From Candidatus Nanopelagicales bacterium (GTDB lineage: Bacteria; Actinomycetota; Actinomycetes; S36-B12), in assembly GCA_018402235.1 (NCBI GenBank), contig JAGYJJ010000005.1, positions 124,001 through 188,000 of the forward strand: a stretch of DNA of 64,000 nucleotides, written 5' to 3'. Shown in pieces: positions 53,098 to 62,864 of this stretch. The position numbers and the translations under genes were made by a program. The notes beneath the pieces were generated by a model. That model saw only the letters and a list, made by a program, of their open reading frames with translations. It was not told the origin of the DNA and did no database searches. The first letter of the stretch is position 1. Each line of letters starts with the position of its first letter.

Positions 53098-55242
53098 TTG
53101 AATGGACCCGTGACCGGGCAATCGGAGAGCTTTGCGCGACAGCGCGCCCGCACGCGCGGTTTTCGCTTAGGTGCCCCCCGCGCGTTTCGCATCGCTCGGC
53201 GAACCGATGGCTCCGCTCGTGTCGTCTTTATTCGCAGTGAAGATGGCCGGAGTCCATCAGGCGACCTCTGGGTAGCCGACGGAAATAGTGGGTGGAAGGA
53301 GCGCTGCGTAGTTCGTGCAGTGACCCTCATCGTTTCGGGGGAACTTCCGGCAGCCGAATTGGCCCGGCGCGAGCGGTTGCGCGAAGTGACGTCGGGCATC
53401 ACGGCCTATTCGATAGACACTGCGGGAGAACACGCAGCCTTCGCAGTTGACGGAGTCCCCTACCGCGTCGATCTCGACACAGGCGTTGTCAGCGAACTGG
53501 ACCACCCCGGGCCTGTCGTGGATCCGCAGATAAGTCCTGACGGTCGCTTCGTTGCATACGTCTGCGGCGGTCAGGTGCGCGTGGTCGACGGGAACCACGA
53601 GGAAGCCCGCCCCGTTTCACCGGTCGCCACCGACACCATCACGTGGGGACTCGCCGATTTCATCGCTGCGGAGGAACTTGAACGCCACCGAGGCATGTGG
53701 TGGCTTCCAGACTCGACGCACCTGCTCATCGAACGTGCGGATGACTCTGCGGTGGCCACTCGATGGATTGGTGATCCAGCTCAACCTGAGCGCGAGCCGA
53801 TGGCACATCGCTACCCCGCTGCAGGAACCGCCAACGCCGAGGTGTCGTTACACCTGACCGATGTCACCGCTCAGGAACCGGGCATGGCAATCATCGAACT
53901 CCCGTGGGATCACCGCGCGTTCCCCTACTTGGCAAGCGTGCATACCTCCTTCGCTGCCTCATCGCCTATCTGTGCCGTCGTCGCTGTGCTCACCCGAGAT
54001 CAACAGCGTCAACAGATACTTCAACTTCACGTGCGCGACCTTCATGAAGGCTCGCTGGTTGTGCGGGCCGAGCGCGAGCAACGTCCTTGGGTGACGGTCA
54101 TGGGTGGCGTTCCTACGGTCGATTCGACGGGCGCACTTATCGAGATTCTCAATATTGATGGCATCTTTCGCGCTTGTCGTGATGGCGAACCGTTCTCACC
54201 AACCGACATGAATGTCGAGGCTGTTCTCGACATCACTGCGACCGGAGTGGTGGTCGGGGCTTACGTCGATCCGACCACGCGTGTGATTGCGACCGTCAAT
54301 TTCGATGGCGCCGCAACTGTCCTCACCGACGCAAACGCCTGGACTTCGGCCGTGGTGGAAGGTGACGTCCGTGTCGAGGCCAGCGCACGCCTCGACGAGG
54401 TCTCATCCCGGGTTCACATCGCCGATGGCGAGGCGCGAGTAGGTATTGAATCGATGGCCGAGCAGCCGACCGTCACACCCCACGTGCAACTGATGCGTGT
54501 TGCTGATCGCACCTTGGCCAGCGCCCTGCTGCTTCCGTCACAACACCAGCCGGGCATGACCTGGCCCGTGATCTGCAGCCCCTACGGCGGTCCACACGCG
54601 CAGCGGGTCATCAACGCCGGTGGCGCCTACCTCACCGAACAGTGGTTGGCTGACCAGGGGTTCGCGGTAGTGGTCATCGACGGGCGGGGCACTCCCGGGC
54701 GGGGCCCGCAGTGGGAATACGCCGTGCATCACGATCTAGCCGGACCCGTGCTTCAGGACCAGGTAGATGGCCTTCACGCGCTTGCCGACATCGAGACTGC
54801 CCTGGATCTCACGCGCGTGGGTATTCGCGGTTGGTCCTTCGGTGGCTATCTGGCTGCGCTTGCGGTGATGGAACGCCCCGAAGTGTTCCACGCGGCAGTG
54901 GCAGGTGCTCCGGTTACCGACTGGCGGCTCTACGACACTGCCTACACCGAGCGTTACTTAGGAAACCCAAACGACGACGCCAGCCCGTACGAGCGCACTT
55001 CGTTGCTCACGCGAGCCGCACAACTCACCAGGCCACTACTCCTGATCCATGGACTCGCCGACGACAACGTTCTGGCCGCACACACCCTGCAACTGTCCAG
55101 CGCGCTTCTTGCGGCGGGCAAGGCCCACAACGTGCTGCCCCTCAGCGGGGTCACGCACATGACACCTCAGGAGATCGTTGCCGAAAATCTGTTACTCACC
55201 GAAGTCGAATTCTTCCGCAGTCACCTCGGGACTACTAGCTAA
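53098..55242 (+). CDS. S9 family (dipeptidyl-peptidase-IV-like) serine peptidase
   Basis: 714 residues. The first 430 form a beta-propeller ([25 protein letters not shown], then [18 protein letters not shown]). The catalytic domain begins near 450. [11 protein letters not shown] is the Ser elbow, [15 protein letters not shown] the Asp, and [10 protein letters not shown] the His. It removes dipeptides or short peptides from prolyl substrates. The start is TTG at 53098 or GTG at 53110. No signal peptide is visible. Confidence 0.93.
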   Translation: MNGPVTGQSESFARQRARTRGFRLGAPRAFRIARRTDGSARVVFIRSEDGRSPSGDLWVADGNSGWKERCVVRAVTLIVSGELPAAELARRERLREVTSGITAYSIDTAGEHAAFAVDGVPYRVDLDTGVVSELDHPGPVVDPQISPDGRFVAYVCGGQVRVVDGNHEEARPVSPVATDTITWGLADFIAAEELERHRGMWWLPDSTHLLIERADDSAVATRWIGDPAQPEREPMAHRYPAAGTANAEVSLHLTDVTAQEPGMAIIELPWDHRAFPYLASVHTSFAASSPICAVVAVLTRDQQRQQILQLHVRDLHEGSLVVRAEREQRPWVTVMGGVPTVDSTGALIEILNIDGIFRACRDGEPFSPTDMNVEAVLDITATGVVVGAYVDPTTRVIATVNFDGAATVLTDANAWTSAVVEGDVRVEASARLDEVSSRVHIADGEARVGIESMAEQPTVTPHVQLMRVADRTLASALLLPSQHQPGMTWPVICSPYGGPHAQRVINAGGAYLTEQWLADQGFAVVVIDGRGTPGRGPQWEYAVHHDLAGPVLQDQVDGLHALADIETALDLTRVGIRGWSFGGYLAALAVMERPEVFHAAVAGAPVTDWRLYDTAYTERYLGNPNDDASPYERTSLLTRAAQLTRPLLLIHGLADDNVLAAHTLQLSSALLAAGKAHNVLPLSGVTHMTPQEIVAENLLLTEVEFFRSHLGTTS

Positions 55243-57098
55243 TTCCTCTTGCGGCTGGCCCGCACGCGATCGGTCACGTTGAGCAGCACCTTGCGCATTC
55301 GAACGGCGGAGGGTGTGACCTCTACGCACTCATCTTCACGACAAAACTCCAGCGCCTGCTCCAAGGACAGCTCGCGGTGCGGAATCAGCGGAACAAGCAC
55401 ATCACTGGTACTGACTCGCATGTTGGTCAGCTTCTTTTCCTTCGTGGGGTTTACGTCCATGTCGTCTGAGCGCGAGTTCTCACCGACAATCATGCCCTCG
55501 TAAACCTCGGTACCCGGACCCACAAACATCGTGCCGCGCTCCTGCAGGTTCGCCAGCGCGAATGCGGTCGTGGGACCGCTGCGATCGGCAACGAGTGAAC
55601 CGGTAGGCCGCGTCCGTAACTCTCCGTACCAGGGCTCGTAGCGCTCGAAGACGTGGTGCAGCAAGCCGGTGCCGCGGGTGTCGGTTAAGAACTCGGTTCG
55701 GAATCCGATCAGTCCCCGAGCGGGAACCAGGTAATCCATCCGCACCCAGCCCGATCCGTGGTTGACCATCTGCTCAAGGCGACCCTTGCGCAGTGCCATG
55801 AGTTGGGTAATCACGCCCAGGTAGTCCTCGGGAACATCGATCGTCAACCGCTCAACAGGCTCGTGCACCTTGCCATCGATGATGCGGGTCACCACCTGCG
55901 GTTTGCCGACCGTGATCTCGAAACCTTCGCGGCGCATCATTTCGACCAGGATCGCCAACTGCAGTTCCCCGCGGCCTTGAACCTCCCAGGTGTCAGGCCG
56001 CTCTGTAGGAACCACACGGATCGAGACGTTGCCGATGGTCTCGGCATCCAAGCGCGACTTCACCATCGGTGCGGTCAACTTGGTCCCACCGCTGCGTCCG
56101 GCCACAGGGGAGGTATTGATGCCGATCGTCATCGAGATCGACGGCTCATCGACGGTGATGACAGGCAGCGCTCGTGGATCATCCGGATCACCCAGCGTCT
56201 CGCCAATGGTGATATCCGGAATTCCGGAGACGGCGATGATGTCGCCGGCTGACGCCTGATCGACCGGAACGCGTTCGAGGGCCTCTGTCATGAGTAGCTC
56301 GACCACCTTCGCGCGATCGACCGATCCGTCCTGGCGAATCCAGGCAACCTGCTGGCCCTTCCGAATGGTCCCTTGGTGCACCCGACATAACGCCAATCGA
56401 CCGAGATAAGGCGATGCATCGAGGTTGGTCACGTGCGCCTGCAGCGGGGCGTCGTCGTCGTAGGACGGCGCAGGAACAGTGGTGAGCAGCGTTGCGAACA
56501 GCGGTTCCAGGTTCTCCGAATCCGGCTGACCGCCATCGGGGGGCATCGTCGTCGATGCGCGCCCTGCGATCGCGCTGGTGTACACGATCGGAAAGTCGAT
56601 CTGAGAATCGTCGGCATCGAGATCCAAGAACAGCTCATAGACCTCATCGACAACTTCCTTGATGCGCGCATCACTTCGGTCCACCTTGTTGATTACCAGA
56701 ACAACCGGTAGGCGCTTGGCAAGTGCCTTTCGCAGGACAAACCGGGTTTGCGGTAAAGGACCTTCGGACGCATCAACAAGGAGCACAACGCCATGCACCA
56801 TCTCCAGACCACGCTCGACCTCGCCACCGAAGTCCGCGTGGCCGGGGGTGTCGATGATGTTGAAGACCACTCCGCCTTCCACGGCCGATGGGCCCATATA
56901 TCGAACAGAGGTGTTCTTCGCGAGGATGGTGATGCCCTTCTCGCGCTCGAGGTCCATCGAGTCCATCACGCGCTCGGCAACGTCCTGGTTCTCTCGGAAA
57001 GCACCGGACTGCCACAACATGGCATCGACCAGAGTTGTCTTGCCGTGGTCTACGTGGGCGATGATGGCAATGTTGCGAAGATCGTCTCTAGTGGGCAC
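55239..57098 (-). CDS. typA: Translational GTPase TypA/BipA
   Basis: 619 residues. [19 protein letters not shown] is G1, [21 protein letters not shown] is G3 and VINKVDRSD is G4. The C-terminal part with [18 protein letters not shown] and FTGRT-like motifs is TypA-specific. It binds ribosomes under stress and low temperature. It overlaps the S9 peptidase stop by four bases at the convergent end. Confidence 0.96.
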   Translation of the reverse strand: MPTRDDLRNIAIIAHVDHGKTTLVDAMLWQSGAFRENQDVAERVMDSMDLEREKGITILAKNTSVRYMGPSAVEGGVVFNIIDTPGHADFGGEVERGLEMVHGVVLLVDASEGPLPQTRFVLRKALAKRLPVVLVINKVDRSDARIKEVVDEVYELFLDLDADDSQIDFPIVYTSAIAGRASTTMPPDGGQPDSENLEPLFATLLTTVPAPSYDDDAPLQAHVTNLDASPYLGRLALCRVHQGTIRKGQQVAWIRQDGSVDRAKVVELLMTEALERVPVDQASAGDIIAVSGIPDITIGETLGDPDDPRALPVITVDEPSISMTIGINTSPVAGRSGGTKLTAPMVKSRLDAETIGNVSIRVVPTERPDTWEVQGRGELQLAILVEMMRREGFEITVGKPQVVTRIIDGKVHEPVERLTIDVPEDYLGVITQLMALRKGRLEQMVNHGSGWVRMDYLVPARGLIGFRTEFLTDTRGTGLLHHVFERYEPWYGELRTRPTGSLVADRSGPTTAFALANLQERGTMFVGPGTEVYEGMIVGENSRSDDMDVNPTKEKKLTNMRVSTSDVLVPLIPHRELSLEQALEFCREDECVEVTPSAVRMRKVLLNVTDRVRASRKRN

Positions 57099-57138
57099 CT
57101 GCGAACAGTAGACGCACGACCCATGGCATCCTCACAGC

Positions 57139-57546
57139 GTGCTGCAAACCATCGGTCGACTAGTCCTCGGTGCATTCCTGATTGGTGCTGGGATAGGACA
57201 CTTCAACAATGCTGAGGCGTTCCTCGCCCAAGTGCCCCCGTGGATGCCGGCACCGGAAGTTGTGGTTGCGGCCTCCGGTGTGGTCGAGCTCGTCTTGGGT
57301 GCTGCGCTCATCTTCACCCCGCAGCGCTATCGACCAAAGGTGGGCTGGGTGACCGCCGCGTTCTTTGTGGTGATCTTCCCGGGCAATATCTCCCAATTCA
57401 TTACCGGCACCGCAGCATTCGGCCTTGACTCGGATGCTGCTCGATTCGTGCGCCTGCTATTTCAGCCGGTCTTGGTGGTCTGGGCTCTGTGGTGCACGAC
57501 GGCGTGGTCGCATTGGCGCGAAAGCCGACGTCACATCAGCACGTAG
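57139..57546 (+). CDS. DoxX-like membrane protein
   Basis: 135 residues from a GTG, four helices. RLVLGAFLIGAGIGHFNNAEAFLAQVPPWMPAPEVVVAASGVVELVLGAALI is the DoxX pattern. A redox-related membrane role is known for some members; nothing here fixes it. It lies downstream of and divergent from typA. Confidence 0.88.
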   Translation: MLQTIGRLVLGAFLIGAGIGHFNNAEAFLAQVPPWMPAPEVVVAASGVVELVLGAALIFTPQRYRPKVGWVTAAFFVVIFPGNISQFITGTAAFGLDSDAARFVRLLFQPVLVVWALWCTTAWSHWRESRRHIST

Positions 57547-57560
57547 GTTTCAAGAATGCT

Positions 57561-57936
57561 TCACACCGATGACATCGTGACCGTGTGACCAGCCGCTGTC
57601 CACGCATCCACGGCAGCGGCGGCGAGTTTTTCGCGCACCAGGATGTAGTCAGTATCGAAGGTCGATTGCACAAACACGCTAATCCCCGCATCAGACAAGG
57701 GACCGGTGAGCGCATGAAGCACACCGGTCAAGGAAAAATCCAGAACACCCGCAACTCGGAAAAGCCCGCCATGGCCCTTCCGTTCGCGCGCCGTCCAGAG
57801 GCTTCGGACCAACCACGCTGAGTTCGTCGGCCGTCCGGGTCACGCTGAAGAACGACGCATCACCACGCAGCGGTACAGCAGTGCCAGGCTCGCAACGGCT
57901 GATCCATAACTGCCCCGGCAGTTCAATCACGTCCAT
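57561..57936 (-). pseudogene. ACT-domain protein, frameshifted in the middle
   Basis: The first frame from ATG 57936 reads MDVIELPGQLWISRCEPGTAVP, FFSVTRTADELSVVGP and TEGPWRAF. The next frame carries on as RVAGVLDFSLTGVLHALTGPLSDAGISVFVQSTFDTDYILVREKL, which is the usual second half of these small ACT proteins. The change falls at TTTTCC (complement, about 57754-57760); dropping one base there joins WRAF to RVAG. This suggests a one-base insertion error. It probably binds an amino acid. Confidence 0.78.
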
Positions 57937-57943
57937 GGTTCAG

Positions 57944-58426
57944 TCAATCAACGGTTGGTGCTCCGGCAGCCAAAAAGTTCTCAAGGGAATCGAAGTAGTT
58001 CTCCATTCCTTCCTGGGCGCGGACCGCTTCGCTTTCGGGCATCTGCCCGAATTGACTGAACTTCACCCAGCTGCGCATTCCGCGGTTGTCGAACTCGACG
58101 CGCACTAGGTGGTACTCCGTTGCTTCGTCGCGCAGTGCAAACTCCTCTGCGGACTGCGTGTAGTGCATCGTGTGATCTAGGCGCTTCTGCGGGAACACAG
58201 CGGTGTATCTGCCATAGAAGTACGTGGTGAAGCCGAAGTCCGAGGTGTCGATGGCAACCGCCCACTGCCCTTCTTCGACTGGGTCAGAGACGACGGATCC
58301 CGGCACGCACGCCAAGTCCGTTGGGTGGTACCAGGCCTCGAGGGCTACTGGGTCCACCCAGGCGTCCCACAGAACCTCAACTGGGATATCGAACTCGCGC
58401 TCGACGGAGTACAGAAAGTTGTCCAT
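57944..58426 (-). CDS. SRPBCC/AHSA1-like domain protein
   Basis: 160 residues. FLYSVEREFDIPVEVLWDAWVDPVALEAWYHP is the start-like entrance of the AHSA1 fold, and VRVEFDNRGMRSWVKFSQFGQMPESEAVRAQEGMENYFDSLENFL its last helices. Ligand or function is unknown. Confidence 0.9.
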   Translation of the reverse strand: MDNFLYSVEREFDIPVEVLWDAWVDPVALEAWYHPTDLACVPGSVVSDPVEEGQWAVAIDTSDFGFTTYFYGRYTAVFPQKRLDHTMHYTQSAEEFALRDEATEYHLVRVEFDNRGMRSWVKFSQFGQMPESEAVRAQEGMENYFDSLENFLAAGAPTVD

Positions 58427-58463
58427 GCCCTCACTTTAGGCGTTGATTTCTGCGTGAGACCGG

Positions 58464-58727
58464 TCATCGGTAGACGTCTCGTCGATGATCGATGTTGATT
58501 ACGCGAACGAGGATCTGGTTGTCAATGATCTCGTACACAACACGGAACTCACCCCGTCGTGCGGCATACAGGCCAAGGAATCGCCCCCTTAGTGGCTTGC
58601 CCACTCGGTGCGGGTTCTGTGCCAATGGTCCTCGAATGAATTCCCAGCACGCAAAAGCGGCCGCTTCAGGCAGGTACTCGGTCAGCGCCCTTCGCGCAGC
58701 GGCGGTCAGTTCGATTTGATAGGTCAA
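58464..58727 (-). CDS. RelE-type toxin
   Basis: 87 residues. IELTAAARRALTEYLPEAAAFACWEFIRGPLAQNPHRVGKPLRG and EFRVVYEIIDNQILVRVINIDHRRDVY are the RelE/ParE fold, with the Arg and His residues expected of a ribosome-dependent RNase. Its start overlaps the antitoxin stop as ATGA. Confidence 0.93.
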   Translation of the reverse strand: MTYQIELTAAARRALTEYLPEAAAFACWEFIRGPLAQNPHRVGKPLRGRFLGLYAARRGEFRVVYEIIDNQILVRVINIDHRRDVYR

Positions 58728-59008
58728 CGAGGGAGCCGGCCTGCATTCCGCATCGCCTGCTCCACTTCGTCAAGCGAATAAGTCTCGCCGCGATCGGCTT
58801 CAGCCCGCGCCTCCTGGATCTCTGCGACAAGCTCTCGATCGCTGAGGATGTCCAACGTCTCGACCATGGAGTCGTAATCGTCGGCGCTGAGGATGACAGC
58901 CGCCCGCCGACCGTTCTTCGTTACTTCAACACGCTCGTGAGTGCTGACAGCCTCATCCACCAACTTCGACAGATTGGCTCGTGCTTCGGCAAGGGGAACA
59001 GTGGTCAT
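58724..59008 (-). CDS. Phd/YefM-type antitoxin
   Basis: 94 residues from the ATG at 59008 (a second ATG, two codons up, begins at 59014). TTVPLAEARANLSKLVDEAVSTHERVEVTKNGRRAAVILSADDYDSM is the Phd fold that binds DNA. The acidic tail would cover the toxin. This is a conventional type II pair with the RelE gene. Confidence 0.93.
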   Translation of the reverse strand: MTTVPLAEARANLSKLVDEAVSTHERVEVTKNGRRAAVILSADDYDSMVETLDILSDRELVAEIQEARAEADRGETYSLDEVEQAMRNAGRLPR

Positions 59009-59052
59009 GTACACAATTCTAGCGCCTTTTGCACACTTGTGACCCGAAGCGG

Positions 59053-59406
59053 CTACTCGAGCGCGGCTCGGACAATCGCCATAACCCGCCGCTCAGTGAC
59101 GTCGTCGAGTTGGTCGAAGTACCACGCGGAGGGCATAAGGCGACCGTCATTGCCTCCCGCCGGCTGGAACGGCGCTTTCTCGCTCACTCCGAGGGTCATC
59201 CGTTCGTCGTTGCGGAAGAAAACCAGGATGGGGCTGCTTGCGGAGGTGGCATAGCCGGGCATGCCGTACCAAATGCGCGCCTTGAGTTCTGGCGCGGCGG
59301 CAACGATCACTTCATGCATGCGCCGCATGACGCCACGAACAGGCTCATCCATCTTGTCGATCGTGGCCAGAACCTTCTCGAGATTACGTTCATCCTTGTT
59401 CATCAT
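59053..59406 (-). CDS. DUF1801 (YdhG/iron-chaperone-like) protein
   Basis: 117 residues from the ATG pair at 59406/59403, with GAAAGGA upstream. MRRMHEVIVAAAPELKARIWYGMPGYA, ILVFFRNDERMTLGVSEKAPF and GRLMPSAWYFDQLDD fit the DUF1801 group. The long frame to 59475 has no support. The role is unknown. Confidence 0.85.
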   Translation of the reverse strand: MMNKDERNLEKVLATIDKMDEPVRGVMRRMHEVIVAAAPELKARIWYGMPGYATSASSPILVFFRNDERMTLGVSEKAPFQPAGGNDGRLMPSAWYFDQLDDVTERRVMAIVRAALE

Positions 59407-59570
59407 TGGTCGAGTCCTTTCAGGCGACATGGGTGCATATATGCACCGCACCCCATTCGGACGTGCCCGGATCAATCCGGGTCTCTCCGCAATGATTCAG
59501 GTGGAACTCCACCTGGAAGCGCAGGTGCGAGAAGATTAACACTTGATGAGGTGTTCCAGAGGACTGAGCG

Positions 59571-60644
59571 TTACACGTTAAAGCGGAACTCCACTACGTC
59601 GCCATCGGCCATGACGTAGTCCTTGCCCTCCATGCGAACCTTGCCGCGGGACTTCGCCTCGGCCATCGAACCGGCATCAACCAGTTCATCGAAAGAAACG
59701 ACCTCGGCCTTGATGAAGCCCTTCTGGAAGTCGGTATGAATCACGCCGGCGGCCTCGGGCGCCGTTGCCCCCTTCGAAATGGTCCAGGCGCGTGATTCCT
59801 TCGGCCCTGCAGTTAGGTAGGTCTGCAATCCGAGGGTGGTGAAGCCCACGCGCGCGAGCGCATCAAGACCTGATTCCTGCTGACCCACCGACTGGAGTAA
59901 CTCGAGCGCTTCATCGGCCGGAAGTTCGACAAGTTCGGATTCAACTTTCGCGTCGAGGAATACCGCTTCCGCGGGAGCAACGAGTTCACGCATCTGCGCC
60001 TTGAAATCATCATCAGCGAGTTGATTCTCATCGCAGTTCACTACATACAAGAAGGGCTTGGCCGTCAACAGGAACAGTTCTCGGATTGGTTCGGTGTCGA
60101 AGCCCGCCGCGAACAGCGTCTTGCCTGTGTTCAGAATTTCCGCAGCCTCTTCGGCCGCTGCGAGCATCGGCGCCTTGGTCTTGTCGTTTCGCGCCTCTTT
60201 CGTCAACCGCGGAATTGCGTTCTCGAGCGTTTGCAGATCAGCGAGGATCAACTCGGTATTGATCGTCTCCATGTCCTCAGCCGGTGAAACGCGTCCTTCA
60301 ACGTGAACAACGTCGTCGTCGTGGAAGGCGCGCAGCACCTGGCAGATTGCATTCGACTCGCGAATATTCGCCAAGAACTTGTTTCCCAGCCCGGCGCCCT
60401 CCGAGGCACCCTTCACGATGCCTGCGATGTCCACGAACGTGACGGTGGCGGGAATCACCTGTGCTGAACCGAAAATCTCGGCCAGTTTCGCTAAGCGAAT
60501 GTCCGGCACACCCACCACGCCGGTGTTCGGCTCAATGGTCGCGAAGGGGTAATTCGCCGCGAGGACGTCGTTCTTGGTGAGCGCATTGAACATCGTCGAC
60601 TTGCCAACGTTCGGTAGACCAACGATTCCGATAGTGAGTGCCAC
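59571..60644 (-). CDS. ychF: Redox-regulated ATPase YchF
   Basis: 357 residues. The P loop is GLPNVGKSTMFNALTKND. NYPFATIEPNTGVVGVPD, FVDIAGIVKGASEGAGLGNKFLANIRE and the C-terminal TGS domain with GKDYVMADGDVVEFRFNV are YchF/OLA1 features. It hydrolyses ATP in preference to GTP and binds ribosomes. Confidence 0.97.
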   Translation of the reverse strand: MALTIGIVGLPNVGKSTMFNALTKNDVLAANYPFATIEPNTGVVGVPDIRLAKLAEIFGSAQVIPATVTFVDIAGIVKGASEGAGLGNKFLANIRESNAICQVLRAFHDDDVVHVEGRVSPAEDMETINTELILADLQTLENAIPRLTKEARNDKTKAPMLAAAEEAAEILNTGKTLFAAGFDTEPIRELFLLTAKPFLYVVNCDENQLADDDFKAQMRELVAPAEAVFLDAKVESELVELPADEALELLQSVGQQESGLDALARVGFTTLGLQTYLTAGPKESRAWTISKGATAPEAAGVIHTDFQKGFIKAEVVSFDELVDAGSMAEAKSRGKVRMEGKDYVMADGDVVEFRFNV

Positions 60645-60742
60645 AACCGGCGATCCTAGGTGGCGTCGATCCGCCCCAAATCACCCGTTCAGTCTCGATG
60701 ACGTACTCAAGGTTTGCGGTCAAGGCAGATAACGTTGGCTAC

Positions 60743-61813
60743 ATGACGCAGACGGGCGGCGGGCCAGATACGCCCGACGAATTCGCCCATCTGTTCCGCC
60801 CAGAAGCTGAGCCGGCGCATGATCAGGACCCGGAACCTCGAGAACAGGCTCCTGCGCCATCGGATCCCTTCAGCGACTGGGAGCCGCTGGTTGCTGTGCC
60901 ACAAGCCACCCCCCAAGGCGGTATGCGTCTGGACGACCCCCCTCTGCCGCCCGAAGCGGCCCGGGAGGAAAGTGCCCAACCGGACGATGTTCCGGAGATC
61001 GCCGACGACGCACCCATCACCCCGCCCGCCGACGACGCACCCATCACCCCGCCCGCCGACGACGCACCCATCACCCCGCCCGCCGACCCAAAAGCCGGGC
61101 GCCTGTTCCGCAGCCGCAGCGCGCCCGAGCGAGCCGATGCCATCACTGCCGTCGGTTCCATGCAGGCCCGGCGGTTGCGCACGATGGCTCGCGCCGACGA
61201 AGCCGCCGCGGCACCGATAAGCCAATCGGCTCAGGCCGACGCACTCGCGGTGGGAGAAGTGGTGGGAGAAGTAGCCGCCGAACCGGTGGCGATCTGGCCC
61301 ACTGCATCAAGTGGTGAGCCGGCGCCGGCCCTTCAGGTCATGGCGGGAGCTGCTCGGGCCGCAGCGGGGGCACCTGCGGAACCAAGCGCCAGCACTCGAC
61401 GCGAGGAACGCCGCGAACGTACCGACCGTCAACGGCAGCAACGCGCAGGTTCTGGATCACTAACCGGGCTTGGTGTTTACGCGGTCACGATTGGTGTGAC
61501 GTTGATTTTGGCGTTCGGGGAAACCTTGATCTTCGGCGGCGAGCCTGGCGTGATCACCGGCATCGGCTTGTTAGCCGTCTCGATTTTTGCAGCGTTGGCT
61601 GTGCGCACGTACGACGGGATACACGCGATCTTCGCGCCGTCGATTGCATTCTTCGTTGCGAGCCTCACGGCAGGTCAGGTTGGTATCACCACCACCGGTC
61701 TGACCGGTCGCGCGGTGGTCGTGTTCTTTTTACTCGGCAGCAACTGGATCTGGATTCTCGGCTCGACCGCAGCAGCTTTGGTGATCGTTGCGTTACGACG
61801 ACGAGTCGGATGA
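60743..61813 (+). CDS. DUF6542-like membrane protein with repeat-containing tail
   Basis: About 356 residues from the ATG at 60743. A long acidic and Pro-rich N-terminal region holds three DDAPITPPA repeats, followed by a basic stretch and four membrane helices (about 250-350) with [23 protein letters not shown]. The gene between ychF and ispH/xseA is often of this kind in actinobacteria. The function is unknown. It overlaps the ispH stop region by about 20 bases. Confidence 0.8.
   Translation: MTQTGGGPDTPDEFAHLFRPEAEPAHDQDPEPREQAPAPSDPFSDWEPLVAVPQATPQGGMRLDDPPLPPEAAREESAQPDDVPEIADDAPITPPADDAPITPPADDAPITPPADPKAGRLFRSRSAPERADAITAVGSMQARRLRTMARADEAAAAPISQSAQADALAVGEVVGEVAAEPVAIWPTASSGEPAPALQVMAGAARAAAGAPAEPSASTRREERRERTDRQRQQRAGSGSLTGLGVYAVTIGVTLILAFGETLIFGGEPGVITGIGLLAVSIFAALAVRTYDGIHAIFAPSIAFFVASLTAGQVGITTTGLTGRAVVVFFLLGSNWIWILGSTAAALVIVALRRRVG
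61001..61081. repeat. Three 27-base tandem repeats in the DUF6542 gene
   Basis: Three exact in-frame copies of GCCGACGACGCACCCATCAC plus seven bases (CCCGCCC) encode ADDAPITPP. Their identity suggests recent duplication. Confidence 0.95.
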
Positions 61814-62785
61814 GGCGGCAGCTGCCTTCAAATCCCGACGCAACTCCGGCGGCAAGGCGAAGACGAGGGTTTCTTCGGCGGTTGGCACTTCCTCAACTTT
61901 CCCAAAACCTTCCGACGCCAAGTAATCCAACACTTCGGTAACCAAGATGTCCGGGACCGATGCACCACTCGTCACGCCCACGGTGCTCGCACCCTCGAGC
62001 CATGCGGGATCGATTTCCGAGGCGGCATCCACCCGGTAGGCGCTACCGGCACCGGCATCAAGGGCAACCTCCACCAACCGAACCGAGTTCGAGGAATTAC
62101 CGGAACCAACCACGATCACGACGTCGCTGTTTTGGGCAATCTCCTTGACGGCCACCTGACGGTTCTGCGTTGCGTAGCAGATGTCGTCGCTGGGCGGACT
62201 CATCAAATTGGGGAACCGGTTCTTCAAAGTGTCGACGGTTTGCATCGTCTCGTCGACCGACAGCGTGGTCTGTGAAAGCCAAATCAGTTTCTCTGGATCC
62301 TTGACCTCTAGGGTCTCAGCAGCCTTCGGATCCTCAACAAGGGTGATCGACTCGGGTGCCTCACCCATCGTCCCGACAACTTCCTCATGCCCTTCATGGC
62401 CGATCAAAATGATGTCGTATCCCTCAGAAGCGAAACGCTTCGCCTCGGAGTGAACTTTGGTGACCAACGGGCAGGTCGCATCGATCGTCTTGAGTCCACG
62501 ATCAGCGGCTTGCGTGTGCACCTCGGGCGCAACACCATGCGCCGAGAAGACCACGGTCGAACCCTCAGGAACCTCTTCTACCTCGTCGACGAAGATCGCC
62601 CCACGCTTCTCAAGTGTTTCCACCACGTGCTTGTTGTGCACGATCTGCTTGCGGACATACACCGGTGCGCCGTACAGGTCCAGGGCCTTCTCCACGGTCA
62701 CTACCGCTCGATCAACCCCGGCGCAATAGCCACGCGGGGCCGCGAGGAGAACTCTGCGGTCATTGCTACCGGAAGTCTCAGCCAT
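61793..62785 (-). CDS. ispH: 4-hydroxy-3-methylbut-2-enyl diphosphate reductase
   Basis: About 330 residues from the ATG at 62785; an ATG three codons up (62794) and the longer frame to 62851 are alternatives. [41 protein letters not shown] and [18 protein letters not shown] are the IspH motifs, with three Cys for the Fe-S cluster. It is the last step of the MEP isoprenoid pathway, which would also feed the UbiA prenyltransferase. Confidence 0.95.
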   Translation of the reverse strand: MAETSGSNDRRVLLAAPRGYCAGVDRAVVTVEKALDLYGAPVYVRKQIVHNKHVVETLEKRGAIFVDEVEEVPEGSTVVFSAHGVAPEVHTQAADRGLKTIDATCPLVTKVHSEAKRFASEGYDIILIGHEGHEEVVGTMGEAPESITLVEDPKAAETLEVKDPEKLIWLSQTTLSVDETMQTVDTLKNRFPNLMSPPSDDICYATQNRQVAVKEIAQNSDVVIVVGSGNSSNSVRLVEVALDAGAGSAYRVDAASEIDPAWLEGASTVGVTSGASVPDILVTEVLDYLASEGFGKVEEVPTAEETLVFALPPELRRDLKAAAASSDSSS

Positions 62786-62864
62786 GCTTCCCATCGTATG
62801 CGGGTTGACAAAAGACACAACGCGGCCTTCACCGAGGGTGCCACCGGGCACCTACGCTTCGCAT

